From NCBI RefSeq assembly GCF_002234675.1, contig NC_019859.2:9327983-9391982 (forward strand): a stretch of 64,000 nucleotides of DNA, written 5' to 3'. Position numbers and translations under genes: made by a program. This document shows, one piece after another, positions 1 to 12,365 of this stretch. The stretch is from Oryzias latipes (Eukaryota > Chordata > Actinopteri > Beloniformes > Adrianichthyidae). The notes below the pieces were generated by a model. That model had not been told where the DNA came from and ran no database searches. It saw nothing but the letters and a program-made list of their open reading frames with translations. The stretch's first letter is position 1, and every line of letters begins with the position of its first letter.

Positions 1-123
1 TGCTTATCTGAGAAACCCACTCCGGACGGTCTAGAGCTTTTTACAACAGCATGGACACAGTAACTAACATGCATAGAGTTTTAGAAGTGTAATTTAAGGT
101 GATGACAGGAAGGTAAGTTACAT

Positions 124-650
124 TTAAAAGTCCCACTCCTGTCATCTTTAGATCAATTTCGAAGCATTATCAGTGGTCTTTTTAAATATAATTATGATGT
201 TTTTACCCCAAATCTTAAAGACTTTGTCGTTTTCTAGAATATAGTTTCTGCAGATGGGAAGTTTATTAGAAATTTGGCTCTGAGTTGTGGGCGGGAGTGT
301 TGCCGTGGAGCAATCTTGCCCCCCCTCCCTATTGCCGAGAACTCCCTGTTTTCCCACTAACTTACAACCCTTTACACCCCCAATCTAACATTACTGGTTT
401 AACAACAATCGTGAGCAATGTTGGAGGCGGAGCTAAACAGCCGTACAGTTTGGATCCAGATGCCAGCTCAGAAAATGAAGATGTAAATGGATCTAGTCGT
501 TTACAAGTGGATGCATCAGAATGGAGCAGAGCAGGGAGCTTGTGGCTGTATTACAAATACACCTTTTTCCAACTGCATTTTTTTCGTCTGCTCCTGAGTC
601 ACAATGATTTGATTAAAGAAATACCAAAAATACAATTTTAAGCTTAAATT
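124..650 (+). repeat. Dispersed repeat family A, copy 1 (unclassified DNA element with relict reading frame)
   Basis: This block matches, base for base over long stretches, the reverse complement of 30600-31127. Shared landmarks are a TTAAAGTCCC-type end, the motif CAGTGGTCTTT, a TTCTGCAGA block and a central open frame (285-641). That frame reads ...NITGLTTIVSNVGG... here and ...NITGTTKMTSNIGA... in the other copy, followed in both by an acidic Asp/Glu/Ser stretch. The conserved reading frame suggests a transposon whose ancestor encoded a protein, or that captured an exon. Superfamily not established. It lies in a gga3 intron. Confidence 0.6.
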
Positions 651-656
651 TCTTAA

Positions 657-1239
657 AGGGCATGTATCATGTAAAATCGATTTTTTTGAGCTTTAAAGTG
701 TATTATAATGGTGATTTCTCACGAAAAGAAACCCCAAAGCAGTATTTCGATCCATCCATGCATTTCTGAGTATTCCTCTAAAAACCAGCGGTCTGAGCAC
801 CAGCCCCTCCCAACCCACGAAAACAAGCGGGTTCTCGCATTGTGACGTAGACCAGTGAGAACAGCCCCTTCTGGGAAGAATCTGCGCTTCCAGCACCACC
901 CCCATGCTAACAGACACACCCACTTTCTGCCGGGAGCTAGCAAAAACACTTACCTCTTATATGCACATCCATCTTTGCAAAAGTTCAGATGTTGTTTGCT
1001 TTTGTGGGCGAGTCGCAGACACACTGATGAGGCCGACTTTAGGATGACGTCATGAAATAGATGGCAGCCACACGGAGTGAGAGGCGGAGTCCTCTCACTT
1101 CCGGGTTTGAAAAGGGCTCAGGAAAATAACTCATGTGGGAAAAAAATTGCTCTTTGCCTGCAAAAGATAATATAGTATCATATACGTACATGGATATTGT
1201 TTACTATAAAAGGCTTAAGAATAGCACGGTATAGGCTCT
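657..1239. mobile_element. Non-autonomous DNA transposon with TTAA target site (Kolobok- or piggyBac-like)
   Basis: The left end reads AGGGCATGTATCATG after TTAA (653-656). The right end, reverse complemented, reads AGAGCCTATACCGTG and is followed by TTAA (1240-1243). The ends are imperfect terminal inverted repeats (about 11 of 15). No transposase frame is present. TTAA targets with 5'-RGG ends are typical of Kolobok; piggyBac also uses TTAA. Assignment is by inference. Confidence 0.5.
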
Positions 1240-1356
1240 TTAAAATGTCATCCATCATCAGAAAAATGCCACACGAACATGTTAAAAAAAAGAATTTCCA
1301 TCAGAGTTGGTCTTTAAATAATTCTGTCTGGTTTTCTCCATCTGATCATCTTTCAG

Positions 1357-4300
1357 AGAGTGCAAGCACCAATCAGTCCGAGGTTCTGATCGATCTGGAG
1401 GACTTTGACACGGAGAGAGCCTCTCCTTCTAAGCAGGAACCTTCATCTTCCACTTCTCTGACCGACATCCTCAGTGGATCAATAACGGCTCATTCCTGTA
1501 GCCTCAGTGCACCTTCTGCTGCTCCATCCTGGCTGGATGAAGAGCTGCTTTCTTTAGGTATCATGGTTGTTGTGTGCTGGAATCTTTATTTATTTACTTT
1601 TTTGTGATGACACGTTCATGTTTGTTTGCAGAAGTCAGTGAACCGAGCCCTGTACTGAGAGACTCAGCCCACAGAAACCAGGGCAGACATTTGCCGTCTT
1701 CACAGGTGGTGACATCAAAACTGCTCCCGGATGCACAGCTTGAGTTCTGTCAAACAGAAATATAACAAAGTCTTTCTTTTGACTGTGTGTTACAGGGTTT
1801 TGGTCCAGATTTGGGTCTTTTTGACACCAGTTTGGCTTCAGCTGCAACACTATCTGACTTTCCAGCTGAGCTCTCTTCATCTACTTCTGCTTGTCGTGTG
1901 ACCAAAACCACAGCTGCCTCCTCTGCAAGCATTCCTGGCCTCCTCTTTCCCACCCTTCCGGCTTTCTCATCATCTGAATTAAGAGCATCCACACTCCAAG
2001 AACCTCCGTGTTCGGCTCCGACCGCCTCAGAAGCAGCAGCTGCCCCTCTGTCTCTCAACGTGACCTTCCCTGCTCCTCCGGCTGCCCCATCGCAGCTCTC
2101 TGCTTTATCTGGAGGTGTCCACCTGCCATCTCCTCCCCTCAGTCCCACCTTACAAGACCTCCCCATGTTGGATCTGTCTGCCTCTGAAAAGTGAGCAAAG
2201 CATCTGCAAAGAGATGAAACTCTCTGCCTTGCATTCAGTGTTCTGTCTGGATTCTGTTGTGAAATCTGGTTAAGATTGGATGTTTTACATTTTTACATTT
2301 TTACATTTACAGTTGTTGCTCCTTGAGATGATGATTAAATTTAGGCAGCGTCTAGAGGCAGATTTCCTTTGTTCTATTAACTTCTTATTTACTGAACCTG
2401 AACTTTGCGCCTAATCATTTTAAAAGACATGATCTTCCTTTTTACCACTACTTCAAATCGTATTTTTCGGCGCTCAACAGCTGCTCTTAGATATTCTCAT
2501 TATGTCCGTTGGTTCATACTGTGTTTGAATGAATGCATATGATGAAGGGGTAGAGAAGAAAGCTTCAGTTCCCATGTCAGTTGGAGGAATTAGGCTTGGA
2601 AGGTGTTTGTGTGGTTGATGATCTCATTTCTCCCCCAGTCGAGGTGGCACCATTGTTTCATCAGCCTCGTCCATCACAGCAGCGATACAAAGATGCTCGG
2701 CTCCTTTGAGCACAAAGACGGCGGCAGATGACAGCCCTCCGTTACGCTCCCTGTCGCCGGTTCTCCCCATGACTGCGATTCCTGCAGCTACGGGAGAAGA
2801 GGCGTCCCTGACCAGTTTGTTTATTCCTCTGGAGGCCATCAAGCCAAGTGAGTCTCATAATTAACCTCTCATGCTTTCTGTTTGCTTTGAAGGGCAATTA
2901 GTTCCTCCTTTCTGTTTAGAAAGCCCCTAAAAGGAAACATTTAGAACAACCGGATATTTGCATGAAAGCATAAATACACATCGTTAAAATGTAAAAGAAA
3001 AAAAGCCAGGAAAGCTTGCAATATTTTTAGAGGCTGGCAATTTTCCTTTATGGCTCCTGTATTTTTAGAGACAAGTGCTAAAAAATGCATTGACTCATAA
3101 ATCTAAAATTTTTAATCTCCCAAAATCCTTAAATGATTTTTTTTTGCACAAATTATCTACAAATCAGACTAAATGATTTCCATTAGTGATTACTTCCTTT
3201 CTCTAAACATGTTTCCAAAAACATCACTGATACTGATGCAACAAAACCAACACAGTTCCAGATAGGCTAATCTAGCACAACACTTGATTAGCGGGCTCCG
3301 TGTTAATTGATTTTGGCTGAGTGCAGTTTGATGAGGCTCAATGGACACATTGTAAAATAATCAAAGAAAAGATGTTGATTAATCCTTCCCATTCCAGAAA
3401 GAGTTAACCGTTTTTGTACCGGGTGTGATCAAAAATGTGATAAAAGATCCTACAATTGAAAAGAAATCCCAGTAATGGTTTCTATACAGGAAAGGTCAGT
3501 AATCAGCAACAGTTTCTCCCCCTTTACTTTTCTCGAATGTCAAGCATGACACTTTACTGCCACTTAGTGGTAACTGTGCTGTTTTTTCATGTTTATATTT
3601 AGTCAGAAAAGAAAAGAAAAGATAAGATATGAAAGGGGAAGAGAATAATTTTACAACAGCAGCGTCAGAAGAGATAGAACAAAAGGAAGAAAAAGACCTG
3701 CAGCTCACAAGAAATCAGTTAATATAGACTCAAGAAAAAAGATTATATGCAAGTCTAAATTCTAAAAAAATGTATCAAATAAAATACAATGAAACTGTAC
3801 GTATACCAAATGTGTAGGTAAAAGGGAAAGGATTTTTTATTGTGTGTGTATGTCGTCATTGTACAGTCTGACACACACCTCAGATGGTGGATTCAGACAC
3901 TGGGGCTGCTCTGCAGTAATGTCAGGGAGCTGCAGGGGGTGAGACTCCGTTTCAAATGGATGTCAGCTTCACCTGCAATCCTCCCGCCTCCCACCTTCCC
4001 CACCGAGCCCAGCCGACAGGACTGAGCTGGAGCTGACATGGAATTCAGAGAAAGCTTTTATTACGAGCAGCTCACAAAGTGGGTTCAATTTCCACACTGT
4101 GGGGGTGGGGGTCAGAGAGGACACGCTGACTAGCGTGAGTCATGACCACAGATAAGTCAGCGAACTGATGGAAGGACGGTGGGTAATTCTTCACGGCTGG
4201 CTTTGAAAAAATCGATTTGTTGAAACGCAATGTATTCTTATGTAAAAATGGAATACAGATTTAACAAATCTGGGTGTTGATGTTTCTTTAAAGCTTTTTC

Positions 4301-5338
4301 TTGCATTTTTTTATTACTGTGAGCTCCACCTTTTAAAAAGTTTTTAATAAAAACTATTTTTTTACAAAACAAAATTTGGTTTTGGATGTAAATCTGAGGA
4401 GAATCCATGTTTAATTGTGTCATGACTGAATCATGAATCATGACTTTGTGACTGTAAATAAATAGATTATACCCTTAACTGACTGTAAAGAAAGCTTTAT
4501 ATAATGTTTACTGTACAAGTGTTTGTGGAAGATGCATGACCAGCAAACCTCTCGTTAAAGTTCTCTTCTTTGCAGCACTTCCTGCCTCAAACGTTTGAAT
4601 CTTTTTAATGTTTTGTATCAACTCTATCCAAGTTTATTTGGACTTTTTGTTGTGTTGTAGGTCAAGTGTCCCCCGTGACCGTGTTTGACAAAAATGGCCT
4701 CCGCGTTCTGCTGCATTTTGCCACCAACTATCCCCCCGGCCGGCCGGATGTGCTGGTCATGGTCGCCTCCATGCTGAACACGTCTCCACAGCCCGTCAGA
4801 AACATTCTTCTACAAGCAGCAGTGCCCAAGGTGAAAACAAAAAATTAATAATAATAATAAATAGAGGATTTTTTAAAGTCCTTAGAAAGTATGGCAAATA
4901 TTTTATTCTTGCAGTCGAGGCTTTTTTTAGAAATGACATTTGAAGCTCTGTTTTTATCTTCATGTTTGTTTGCTGTCCACATCTTTTTAGATGATGAAAG
5001 TAAAGCTGCAGTCGCCTTCTGGAACGGAGCTGGCTCCTTTCAGTCCAATTCTCCCTCCCCCTTCCATCACTCAGGTCATTCTGCTCGCCAATCCTCTGAA
5101 GGTAGAGCTCAACCCTGAGCTTTTTTTTTCTTTTTCCATTTTTCGTTCGCTTTTTTTCTGTTGCCATGAAGCACATTTTCTGAATGAAAGCTGCCACAGT
5201 GGATGAGTTTGAACTTTTCTGTCTCAGGAAAAGACCCGGATGAGGTACAAACTCACTTTCACGCTGGAAGAACAGCCGCTCACTGAAGTGGGGGAGGTGA
5301 AGGAGTTTCCCCCCGCTGACAGATGGGGTGCTCTATAG
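1357..5338 (+). CDS. gga3: GGA3, ADP-ribosylation factor-binding clathrin adaptor (3' portion: hinge and gamma-ear)
   Basis: Trans-Golgi clathrin adaptor that sorts acidic-dileucine cargo such as mannose-6-phosphate receptors. Exons read here: 1357-1557, 1632-1705, 1796-2190, 2639-2847, 4661-4830, 4991-5101 and 5228-5338; all junctions are GT/AG and phases fit, giving 422 codons before the stop. The VHS and GAT domains lie off the left edge. The hinge has a clathrin-box-like LIDLE and an internal acidic dileucine DEELL (autoinhibitory motif in GGA1/GGA3), then a long Ser/Pro/Ala-rich linker. The last three exons form the gamma-adaptin ear, with landmarks PPGRPDVLV, MKVKL, SGTEL and LLANPLKEK and the ending PADRWGAL. 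SPFSPI- and EVGEV-like segments fit GGA3 better than GGA1 or GGA2, as does linkage to sumo2 and jpt1. The 1.8-kb intron 2848-4660 shows nothing I recognise. Confidence 0.93.
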
Positions 5339-6529
5339 TCCAGCCCGCCGCTTCTTTCAGACTCTTTTTGCAGTGTCGTTTGTCGCTGTTCAGGAAAGGT
5401 CAGAACTTATAGAACTTTGGTGAACTTTAGAGTTTGACATGAAGGAATAAAATGTACATTCAGGATGGATGAAGGTAATTTATAAGATCTAGCACTGCTG
5501 AACTAATAACAGTTTTCCCCCATTATGTTTTTAACTCCTCTTCCTCAGTTCTTCCTGTCAGTTCTGGCACTACTATCATAAATAAAGCAGAAATTCAAAT
5601 GTAGGAGCTTTTGTATCAATACCTAATTCCTAACGGATGGTAGCATAATTTTTTGTCACTAAAGAGAAGCAAACTAATGCAGACAAAAGTTGCCTGAGGA
5701 AGATGCTCATGCATTCACTCAGAAGTCTGTTTCGCTTAGCTGACTATCTAGGTTTATAATACAATATACATCAGTATCTGTTACGAGATAGTAATGTTTT
5801 TATTGTCTCCATGATGGCGTGAATGTATCATTTTTTACTTTTTTTTTTTAGTCTTACATGCTGTTTTAACTTATATACTTGTCTTACAGCAGATTCTTCC
5901 TTGTATTGTCTAACAGAGAATATAAAATTAAAATTAAAGTAATTAAATTTTCCGTTTTAAAGATAAAATTAGAAATAGTTTTTAGGATAAAAATTACTTT
6001 TTCAAACCGAAAGGCTATCATCAGCAATGTATTTTGGGCCAGGAGAAAATGGAGAAGCTGCCAAAAAAATGTTAATACCAAACCATTTTGACTTTTATTT
6101 CAGTTAAGGTTTAGTTTTATTTTTGACAGGTTGCGAAAAGTTATTGTTTACTGCTTTTTAAAAAACATTTTTTTACCAACCACCAAAGCAGGAGAAAGGG
6201 GCTGAAAACACTGAGAGTCTACAGTTGATCTAAATGCTACGTAATCATTTCCGTTTTCATATCCTTCATCTTTTAAGTGATTCGTCTACATGTCCAGTGT
6301 TTTATTATTGATTATGTGGGATTTCATGAAGACGTTCCTGACATGAATCAAAGTTACATGTGTTACTAAACAACACGTTGCTGGCAAAACTTGACCGTTT
6401 TTTGAGTTATTAGAATTCTATCTGTATTTGGGGAGTGTTTTAATATTTTATGTAAAATTATTTATTTGTATGAAATGATTGGTTTGTGAGAATATTTTTG
6501 AAAAGCATTTTTCTGCATTTAAAAATAAA
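5339..6529 (+). other. gga3 3' untranslated region with two candidate poly(A) signals
   Basis: After the stop codon the sequence is A+T-rich with no other gene. AATAAA occurs at 5581-5586 (short UTR) and at 6524-6529 (long UTR). Which is used cannot be told from sequence alone. The rest, to the sumo2 promoter near 6780, holds nothing recognisable. Confidence 0.5.
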
Positions 6530-6819
6530 GATGAATTTATTTCTAAATCAGATGTCATGTTATTTTAGTTTTTTTATTAAATAAAACATTCTTTGGGTTA
6601 TTAAATTATGTACTTGATTGGTTATGTAAAGGTGAATGCATCAAGAAAACTAGTTTGATAAATGTTTTATAGTTATATTGAATATGTACATTTCCCAATG
6701 GGATTGTTCAATCCTTAATAGATAGATAGAAATCTCTATCTGAGAAATATTTACCTGAGTTGATGTAAGGGGAATCCATGATGCGAGGGAAGTGCAATAC
6801 GTCCTAAATGAGAGCGCTA

Positions 6820-6928
6820 GATGCGGCGGCCTGGTTTTATAAACGGCAGCCGTCGCAAAGAGGTTGTCCTCATTGCGCAAGCGCACTTGATCAGGCGCAA
6901 ACAGTCCACACTAGCCACAGCAGCAGCG
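6820..6928 (+). promoter_or_regulatory. sumo2 core promoter with NRF1-type palindrome
   Basis: A short CG-rich patch directly upstream of the sumo2 start contains TGCGCAAGCGCA (6874-6885), a near-match to the NRF1 binding palindrome common in TATA-less housekeeping promoters. No TATA box is seen. Function is inferred. Confidence 0.55.
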
Positions 6929-9900
6929 ATGGCAGACGAGACGCCCATGGTGAGGAACCCGGTTTTTTAGCCATTCTTTTGTTTTTTTGTTTGATTTAAA
7001 ACATGTATGCGGCCAAATTGTTAAAATAAGCTTTTCAAAACTTGCGATGTTATTGACAAGTTTTCTTTAACTGAGCAAGCTAGCAAACCAGCTAGCGTAA
7101 TTAGCATAATAAGCTAACCCGGCTAACGTGTCCGAGTCTGCGGCGACACCAACAAACAATGTTTTTTTATTGTTTCAGAAGCTTGTAATCTACACTTTTA
7201 ACCATTGCGGTTATTGTTAACTTCTCGAGAGAGATACGAACTAGTTCATATTTGTATTACCTGGCCTTGTATGTTCGCAATATCCAAAGATGTGAGTCAG
7301 CTGTTAGGACTGGTGCGTGCTAACGAAGAAACGGGCCGGCAGTTTGTTATAACAAATGTCTAAAAATAAAACTATTTACAAGTGCACTGTGTGTATTTTG
7401 TACTTAATAGCTAGCGTTGTTATAATTGGATGGTGTAAGTAGTGTGACGTATAATGTCTAAACTAATAAAATCTTTGAATCCCGTTTTTTATTTTATTAT
7501 TTGTGGTAGGCCCAAATCCTAAAGCTAACGTGTAGGTTCATTTCCCTCCATTCTGTTAGCGGGAATAAAAGCAGCCTCGCGCTACAAGAATCTACCAAAA
7601 CGAATATATTTTGTCCTATATGTGACCGTTTGTGACCTGTTGTGTAATCCTTTCTTATTCTTGCCTAGTTAATTAACAACTGGTTTATTTGGTTTTGTTT
7701 TTATTTTTTTTATATTTTTAGGACGTAGTGAAGACTGAGAAAAACGAGCACATCAACCTGAAGGTGGCGGGGCAGGATGGCTCAGTGGTGCAGTTCAAGA
7801 TTAAAAGGCACACTCCTCTCAGCAAACTGATGAAAGCCTATTGTGAGCGTCAGGTGAGGTTTACAGGAGTAAACAGTCCAAATAGGCTGATATTATGAGG
7901 TTTATGTTTCATAGTTCTGTCACAAATTAACTTTGAAGCTGGAAAGAATGCTCTGAATTGAGGTTTATAATCAAAGATTTGGAAAATTGTCACTATTCTA
8001 TAGAAGAGTATGGTTTTATTGTATTAAGTTGCATTAGTAGGGGTAACTTTGGTGACGGAAAAGTGAACAAGGCACTAGGGTTGTGCCGATGGACGATATC
8101 ATCGTCCATCGTGATGGGTGACTGACATCCCGATGGAGAGACCACCATCGTGATGCCCACACCCCCCCCCCCCCCCCCCCCCCCCACGTTGCGCGTCGAC
8201 ACCATAAGCCGCGGTTACATGTGCAAAATATCTTGATGGGATCAATGGTCGGATTAGAATCCAACCGTGTACATGGTTCCAGAAAAATGTTTTCAGAATA
8301 TAAAAACGTCTTTCCGTCGGAATAAATCATTCGCACATGCGCAGTAGGGTTTGAAAACCGGAAGGATATAGATTCCGCCGAGCGGCTTTTTTTCAAACTT
8401 TATTGAATGTAACAATTCAATACAAAACAATGTTAAACAGCGCCGAGCGGCTATATACATTGACATGTCAGCTCGGTAAAATACGAGATGATCTTCTAAA
8501 CGTGCTTTTAATAATGTTACGGTTATTATGAAACAACTGTTCGCTCATCATTTGAATTTTAATCCGTGTGGTCAGTGCTTTTTCTGAACGAAGCCAGGAT
8601 TAGCAGTATGCTAACACGGGCTAACAACATTAGCTTTGGGTGGTGCTGCATCCTGGCTGCACATAAACGTAGGAATAACATCAGCCTTTATTAGTCGGGA
8701 CACGACTGGAAACACAAATCCGCGTGATTGTTTGAATGTTTTCTAAGGACTGAGCGACATTTCTGCTTTGAAGCTCAAACCGTTGTGTGTGCTGACGATC
8801 CGAGCTGTGCACAGACACACTTTTAGACCCGGTTCTGAGTTCGGTTGCTTGTACCCCTAGAGCTGCGGGACGGATCGCAGTCTTAAATCTCCCACACATA
8901 GCGCTCATGTAACAAAGCACCCCTCCCTTCCCCTCAAACACAAAGCTGTAAGTCCGCGCTCCGCCGGTCCACTTCACTAGTGAAGTGCGGGAGCGGACTA
9001 CTTCTTTTCTATTTAGTTTGAAAAGCAAAAAAAAAACGAATAGCAGTTATATAAGAACGAAAAATGTAAAAATACCCCCCCCCCCCCCCCCCCCCCCCCG
9101 ACGATGTCATCGTCCATCCCGGTGGTTGACAGCAAACATCGTCAACGGCCAATTTAAGGGACATCGCCCAACCCTACAAGGCACCTAATATTATGGTACT
9201 GGGTTTGAGCAGTATGCACTGTTCATTGTTTTAATGTCTTGAACTATAGATACCTTCATTGGTGTGTTGTCAAGGTGTGCTCTTGCTAAAGTATTTGTGC
9301 ATTCAATGCGGCTGCTTTGTCTTTCAGGGACTGTCGATGAGACAAATAAGATTTCGATTTGATGGACAGCCCATCAATGAAACAGACACACCTTCGCAGG
9401 TAAAGCTGCACACACTTAATTTGAGTACATAAGGGGGGTAATTGATTAAACCAATTTTCGGAAGACATCTTAAAATATCTACCAGTCAACTTTTGTTTAG
9501 TGTTAGTATCCCTAAAAATCTCATTTAGATATTGACCAACAAAGATAAAAATTATTGTGATTTAAACATAAAGGTATAACATAGATTTCTTTTTTTTTTC
9601 TTTTCTTTTTTTAAGCATCTACAATACAATTTTGCTGTTTATATATCACCAGTTGGTGCAAAAAAAAGTTAAATTTGAACTTGTTGGAGCGTGAATTTGT
9701 GCTTGGAGTAAACAGCATTCACCTCCTGTTTAGAGAGAGAAGACTTTTTGGAGAAAAAAAATTAAATCAAGAGTTCAGTTGTTTTTGTGGAGTAGAATTT
9801 CAGACGGGCCTGAAGGGCATTCTTCATAAGAATTAGTCCCAGAAGTGAAGAAGACACCAAAATGTGAACAAACAGGATCCAATCGTTAAATCCAGATTGT

Positions 9901-10294
9901 ATTCATGCTCCCAGGGAGATGATTTGCTATCCTTTAAATGTGAAGTTCTCAATTGTTTTCATTAATAAAAAAAATTCCTTTCTTTCTTTGAAAGTTCCAT
10001 CTCTAAAAATAAAAGGCTGTGGTTTTTATTTAGAACTCAAAACTAAAATTTAATTATCATTCGGGTTTAGAATGATATCAGATGAATTCTAGAAAAATTC
10101 ATTCAAATGAGACAAAAACAAATTTAACACTGAGCTTTTTGTATTACATAGTTTAAGCTCAGGGTTTTATGCCTAAATAAAACGTCATGTTCATCCATCA
10201 ACCTTTTGTTTCTCCTTTTTTCTTACAGCTAGAAATGGAGGATGAAGATACAATTGATGTGTTCCAACAGCAGACTGGAGGTTCTCCTCTTTAG
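6929..10294 (+). CDS. sumo2: SUMO2, small ubiquitin-like modifier 2
   Basis: Ubiquitin-like protein conjugated to lysines by the E1 (SAE1/UBA2), UBC9 and E3 cascade; acts in nucleus and cytoplasm and forms poly-SUMO chains. Four exons: 6929-6949, 7722-7853, 9328-9399 and 10229-10294, together 96 codons plus stop. The protein starts [20 protein letters not shown] (Lys11) is the chain-forming SUMO acceptor site. The beta-grasp core is essentially identical to vertebrate SUMO2/3 ([40 protein letters not shown]). It ends QQQTGG followed by SPL, so SENP cleavage after GlyGly would remove three residues (mammalian SUMO2 has two, VY). All introns are GT-AG. Intron 2 carries a 1.1-kb hAT insertion; intron 3 has no recognised element. 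Confidence 0.97.
8076..9176. mobile_element. Non-autonomous hAT transposon in sumo2 intron 2
   Basis: The exact 8-bp target duplication CAAGGCAC flanks the element at 8068-8075 and 9177-9184. Ends are inverted: TAGGGTTGTGCCGATG on the left and the complement of ...CATCGCCCAACCCTA on the right. A subterminal GACGATATCATCGTCCATC block also recurs near the right end as GACGATGTCATCGTCCATC. The interior has two long C homopolymers (about 8161-8186 and 9077-9100) and no transposase. 8-bp duplications are diagnostic of the hAT superfamily. Confidence 0.88.
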
Positions 10295-10693
10295 ACTGTT
10301 TTCTTTCCACATCCCTACCTCCCCCTTTTTGTCCCTGACCATCTTAGTTATACTAAGTCTTCAGATGCTCATCACCAGTGTTGATACCATCCAGTGGAGT
10401 GTTTGTACAAAATGCTGACAGGCAGCAAGAAAAATCCATGACTAGACTTTTATCACAATGACTGACGTCTGAATTGTGCATTGTATACAACTGGTAGGCT
10501 GCACTAAGTCTAATGTGCAGATGATATTAAAAGCTTGACAGAATTTTTTTTTTTTTTAACCAACTCTCAGGAGCTGGGAAGAATTCCACGGTTTTTGTTT
10601 TTATACTTATGTCCCTGGAGATTTGACTCATTTTGTCATTAAGTACACCCTTGTTTTAAATTCACTGTCTTGTTATGAGAATGTATTGTTGGA

Positions 10694-10699
10694 AATAAA
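10694..10699 (+). promoter_or_regulatory. sumo2 poly(A) signal
   Basis: AATAAA about 400 bp after the sumo2 stop, followed by a T-rich downstream stretch. A second AATAAA is near 10795. The preceding UTR (10295-10693) shows no other feature. Confidence 0.6.
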
Positions 10700-11449
10700 T
10701 AAGTTTTGTTTTCTTTTTTTTTTTAAACATGCTTTTGAGTTTTCTAATATTTACTCACATTAAATTAGTTGTTTTAGATTTAGATTCATTATTGTAATAA
10801 AGCTGTTCAAACTTTAGCAGCAGCTCTCAGTCCAGTAATGAGTAATCTGACAAAAATTTTAATTATTTTCCTTTTATAATGCTTCACTTATTTTTAAAAG
10901 GGGCTTTCTGATGGCAGTGACTGTCTTTATTTATTCTAGTCTGAAGTCAAATGTTTATTAAATCTATTTCATGCCATCTGCTTTTCCACTGTTTATTCAC
11001 AGATTAAAAATCAATTATGAAGTGAAATTGTGGGAAAACATGATTGCCTACATGGGAAATGCAAACAGTAGGGTTTGTAATGTATTGATTTTAATAAGAG
11101 AATAAATAGTTTTAATTTTAACAGACGAGTAAAGAGGTGGATGAGACAAAAGGTGCATAAATCTCCCCCCCCCCCCCCCTTGTGTTTTCATGATACTCCA
11201 TTGGAAACAAAGGGGGGGGATTTACAGAGATTTGTAAGACAATGGAACGGATTTGCAGCAGGTCAGTGATCATAGGAGATCTTTGAAGAACTGATGAATT
11301 GAGGAGGTAGTCGTAGAGCAGGAAATAGTACTGATGAGTCCTTTTGTTTGTCCTTAAAAAAACCTGTGGACGTGTGACAGAGTTTGAGACTTGACTGTTC
11401 CATCTTTATGGAAGCGATTCTGTAGCATCATTAAAAATAAGTCAATACC

Positions 11450-11815
11450 AGAAATGCTTTTTCATTTTCAAAATGAAGCTGCATTTTTTTGACTCAAAAT
11501 AAAAATGAAAAAGCAATCCACCAAACTGCTTTTTCATTTCCTTCCTCAACACAGCTTCTTCTGTCACTTAATTAAAATAATGAAAATGGAATTTGACATT
11601 TCATTTTCAAAAAGTTCTCTGGTAAATGTGTAGCATAATTCATTTAGAAATGTCTAATTTGACAATTAAAATGGATTAGCAGAAATGCTTTTTAATTTTC
11701 AAAAAGTAGCTGCATCAAATGACTCAGAATTCAAATGAAAAAGCAATATTTCAAAATGCTTTTTCATTTTATGCTTAAAACCGCTTATTGTGTCATAATT
11801 AAAACGAAAATGCAA
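11450..11815. repeat. Two direct copies of a unit of about 135 bp, spaced about 230 bp
   Basis: 11450-11590 and 11680-11815 both begin AGAAATGCTTTTT and continue with AGCTGCAT, GACTCA, AATGAAAAAGCAAT and GCTTTTTCATTT in the same order. The motif AATGAAAAAGC also occurs inverted as GCTTTTTCATT, so each unit is partly palindromic. It is probably a tandemly duplicated MITE-like element. Just upstream, 11164-11221 is a small inverted repeat with a C tract and a G tract. Confidence 0.6.
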
Positions 11816-12179
11816 AGAGGGGATTGCATTTTCACATCCACCCTGAGAACATTGTCTCAATATTCATTTCGAAAAAGCATTTCCAGCGAGGAAAAAATGT
11901 ACTGATGGTAATTTTCAAGAACAAGGAAAATGTTCAGTTCTGGAACCTGAGGAGGAATAAAGGTGGTGAGTCACAATGAAGTTATGAGAGAGAAGTAAAG
12001 GAAACCAGGCTGCATTTGTGAGCAACAGCACAGTTTTGTGCCAAGGAAGAGAACCACTGATGCAATATTTGTTTTGAGGATGCTTCTGGGGAAGAAGAGA
12101 CGGCCAAAAGGAGCTTCATTGTTTCCTTCTAAATCTAGAAAAAGTAAGAATACAAAGGATAAAGATACATATTGAAAAA

Positions 12180-12360
12180 ATGATCTAGTAGTAACTGTAG
12201 TATCGACTGAAAACCACAAATACAATCAAGATCAAGTTGGTTAAAAAATGTACAAAATCAATCCAGAAGTAAATAATCAGTTTCTGCCAAACTTTCAGTT
12301 TCTCTTCCTGTTGTGTATCTACTGTCTGCCTTTTTATGCACATGTGATGCAAACAAAAAT
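12180..12360 (+). repeat. Dispersed repeat B, copy 1
   Basis: Shares ordered segments with 16425-16600: a TCTAG..AGTAGT start, AAAACCACA, GTTGGT...AAAATGTA, TCTACTGTCT and ACATGTGATGCAAACAAAAA. Identity is moderate, so both copies are old. It directly abuts the 3' end of the LINE at 12366, which suggests that the LINE inserted into it. Confidence 0.5.
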
Positions 12361-12365
12361 ACTTT

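Noticed and set aside
1197-1356. Possible extra coding sequence before the first gga3 exon seen here
   Set aside because: It is open by chance upstream of a good TTTCAG acceptor at 1351-1356, and it covers a transposon end.
8034-8396. 120-codon minus-strand frame with a poly-Gly run
   Set aside because: Lies in the non-coding hAT; the Gly run comes from a C homopolymer.
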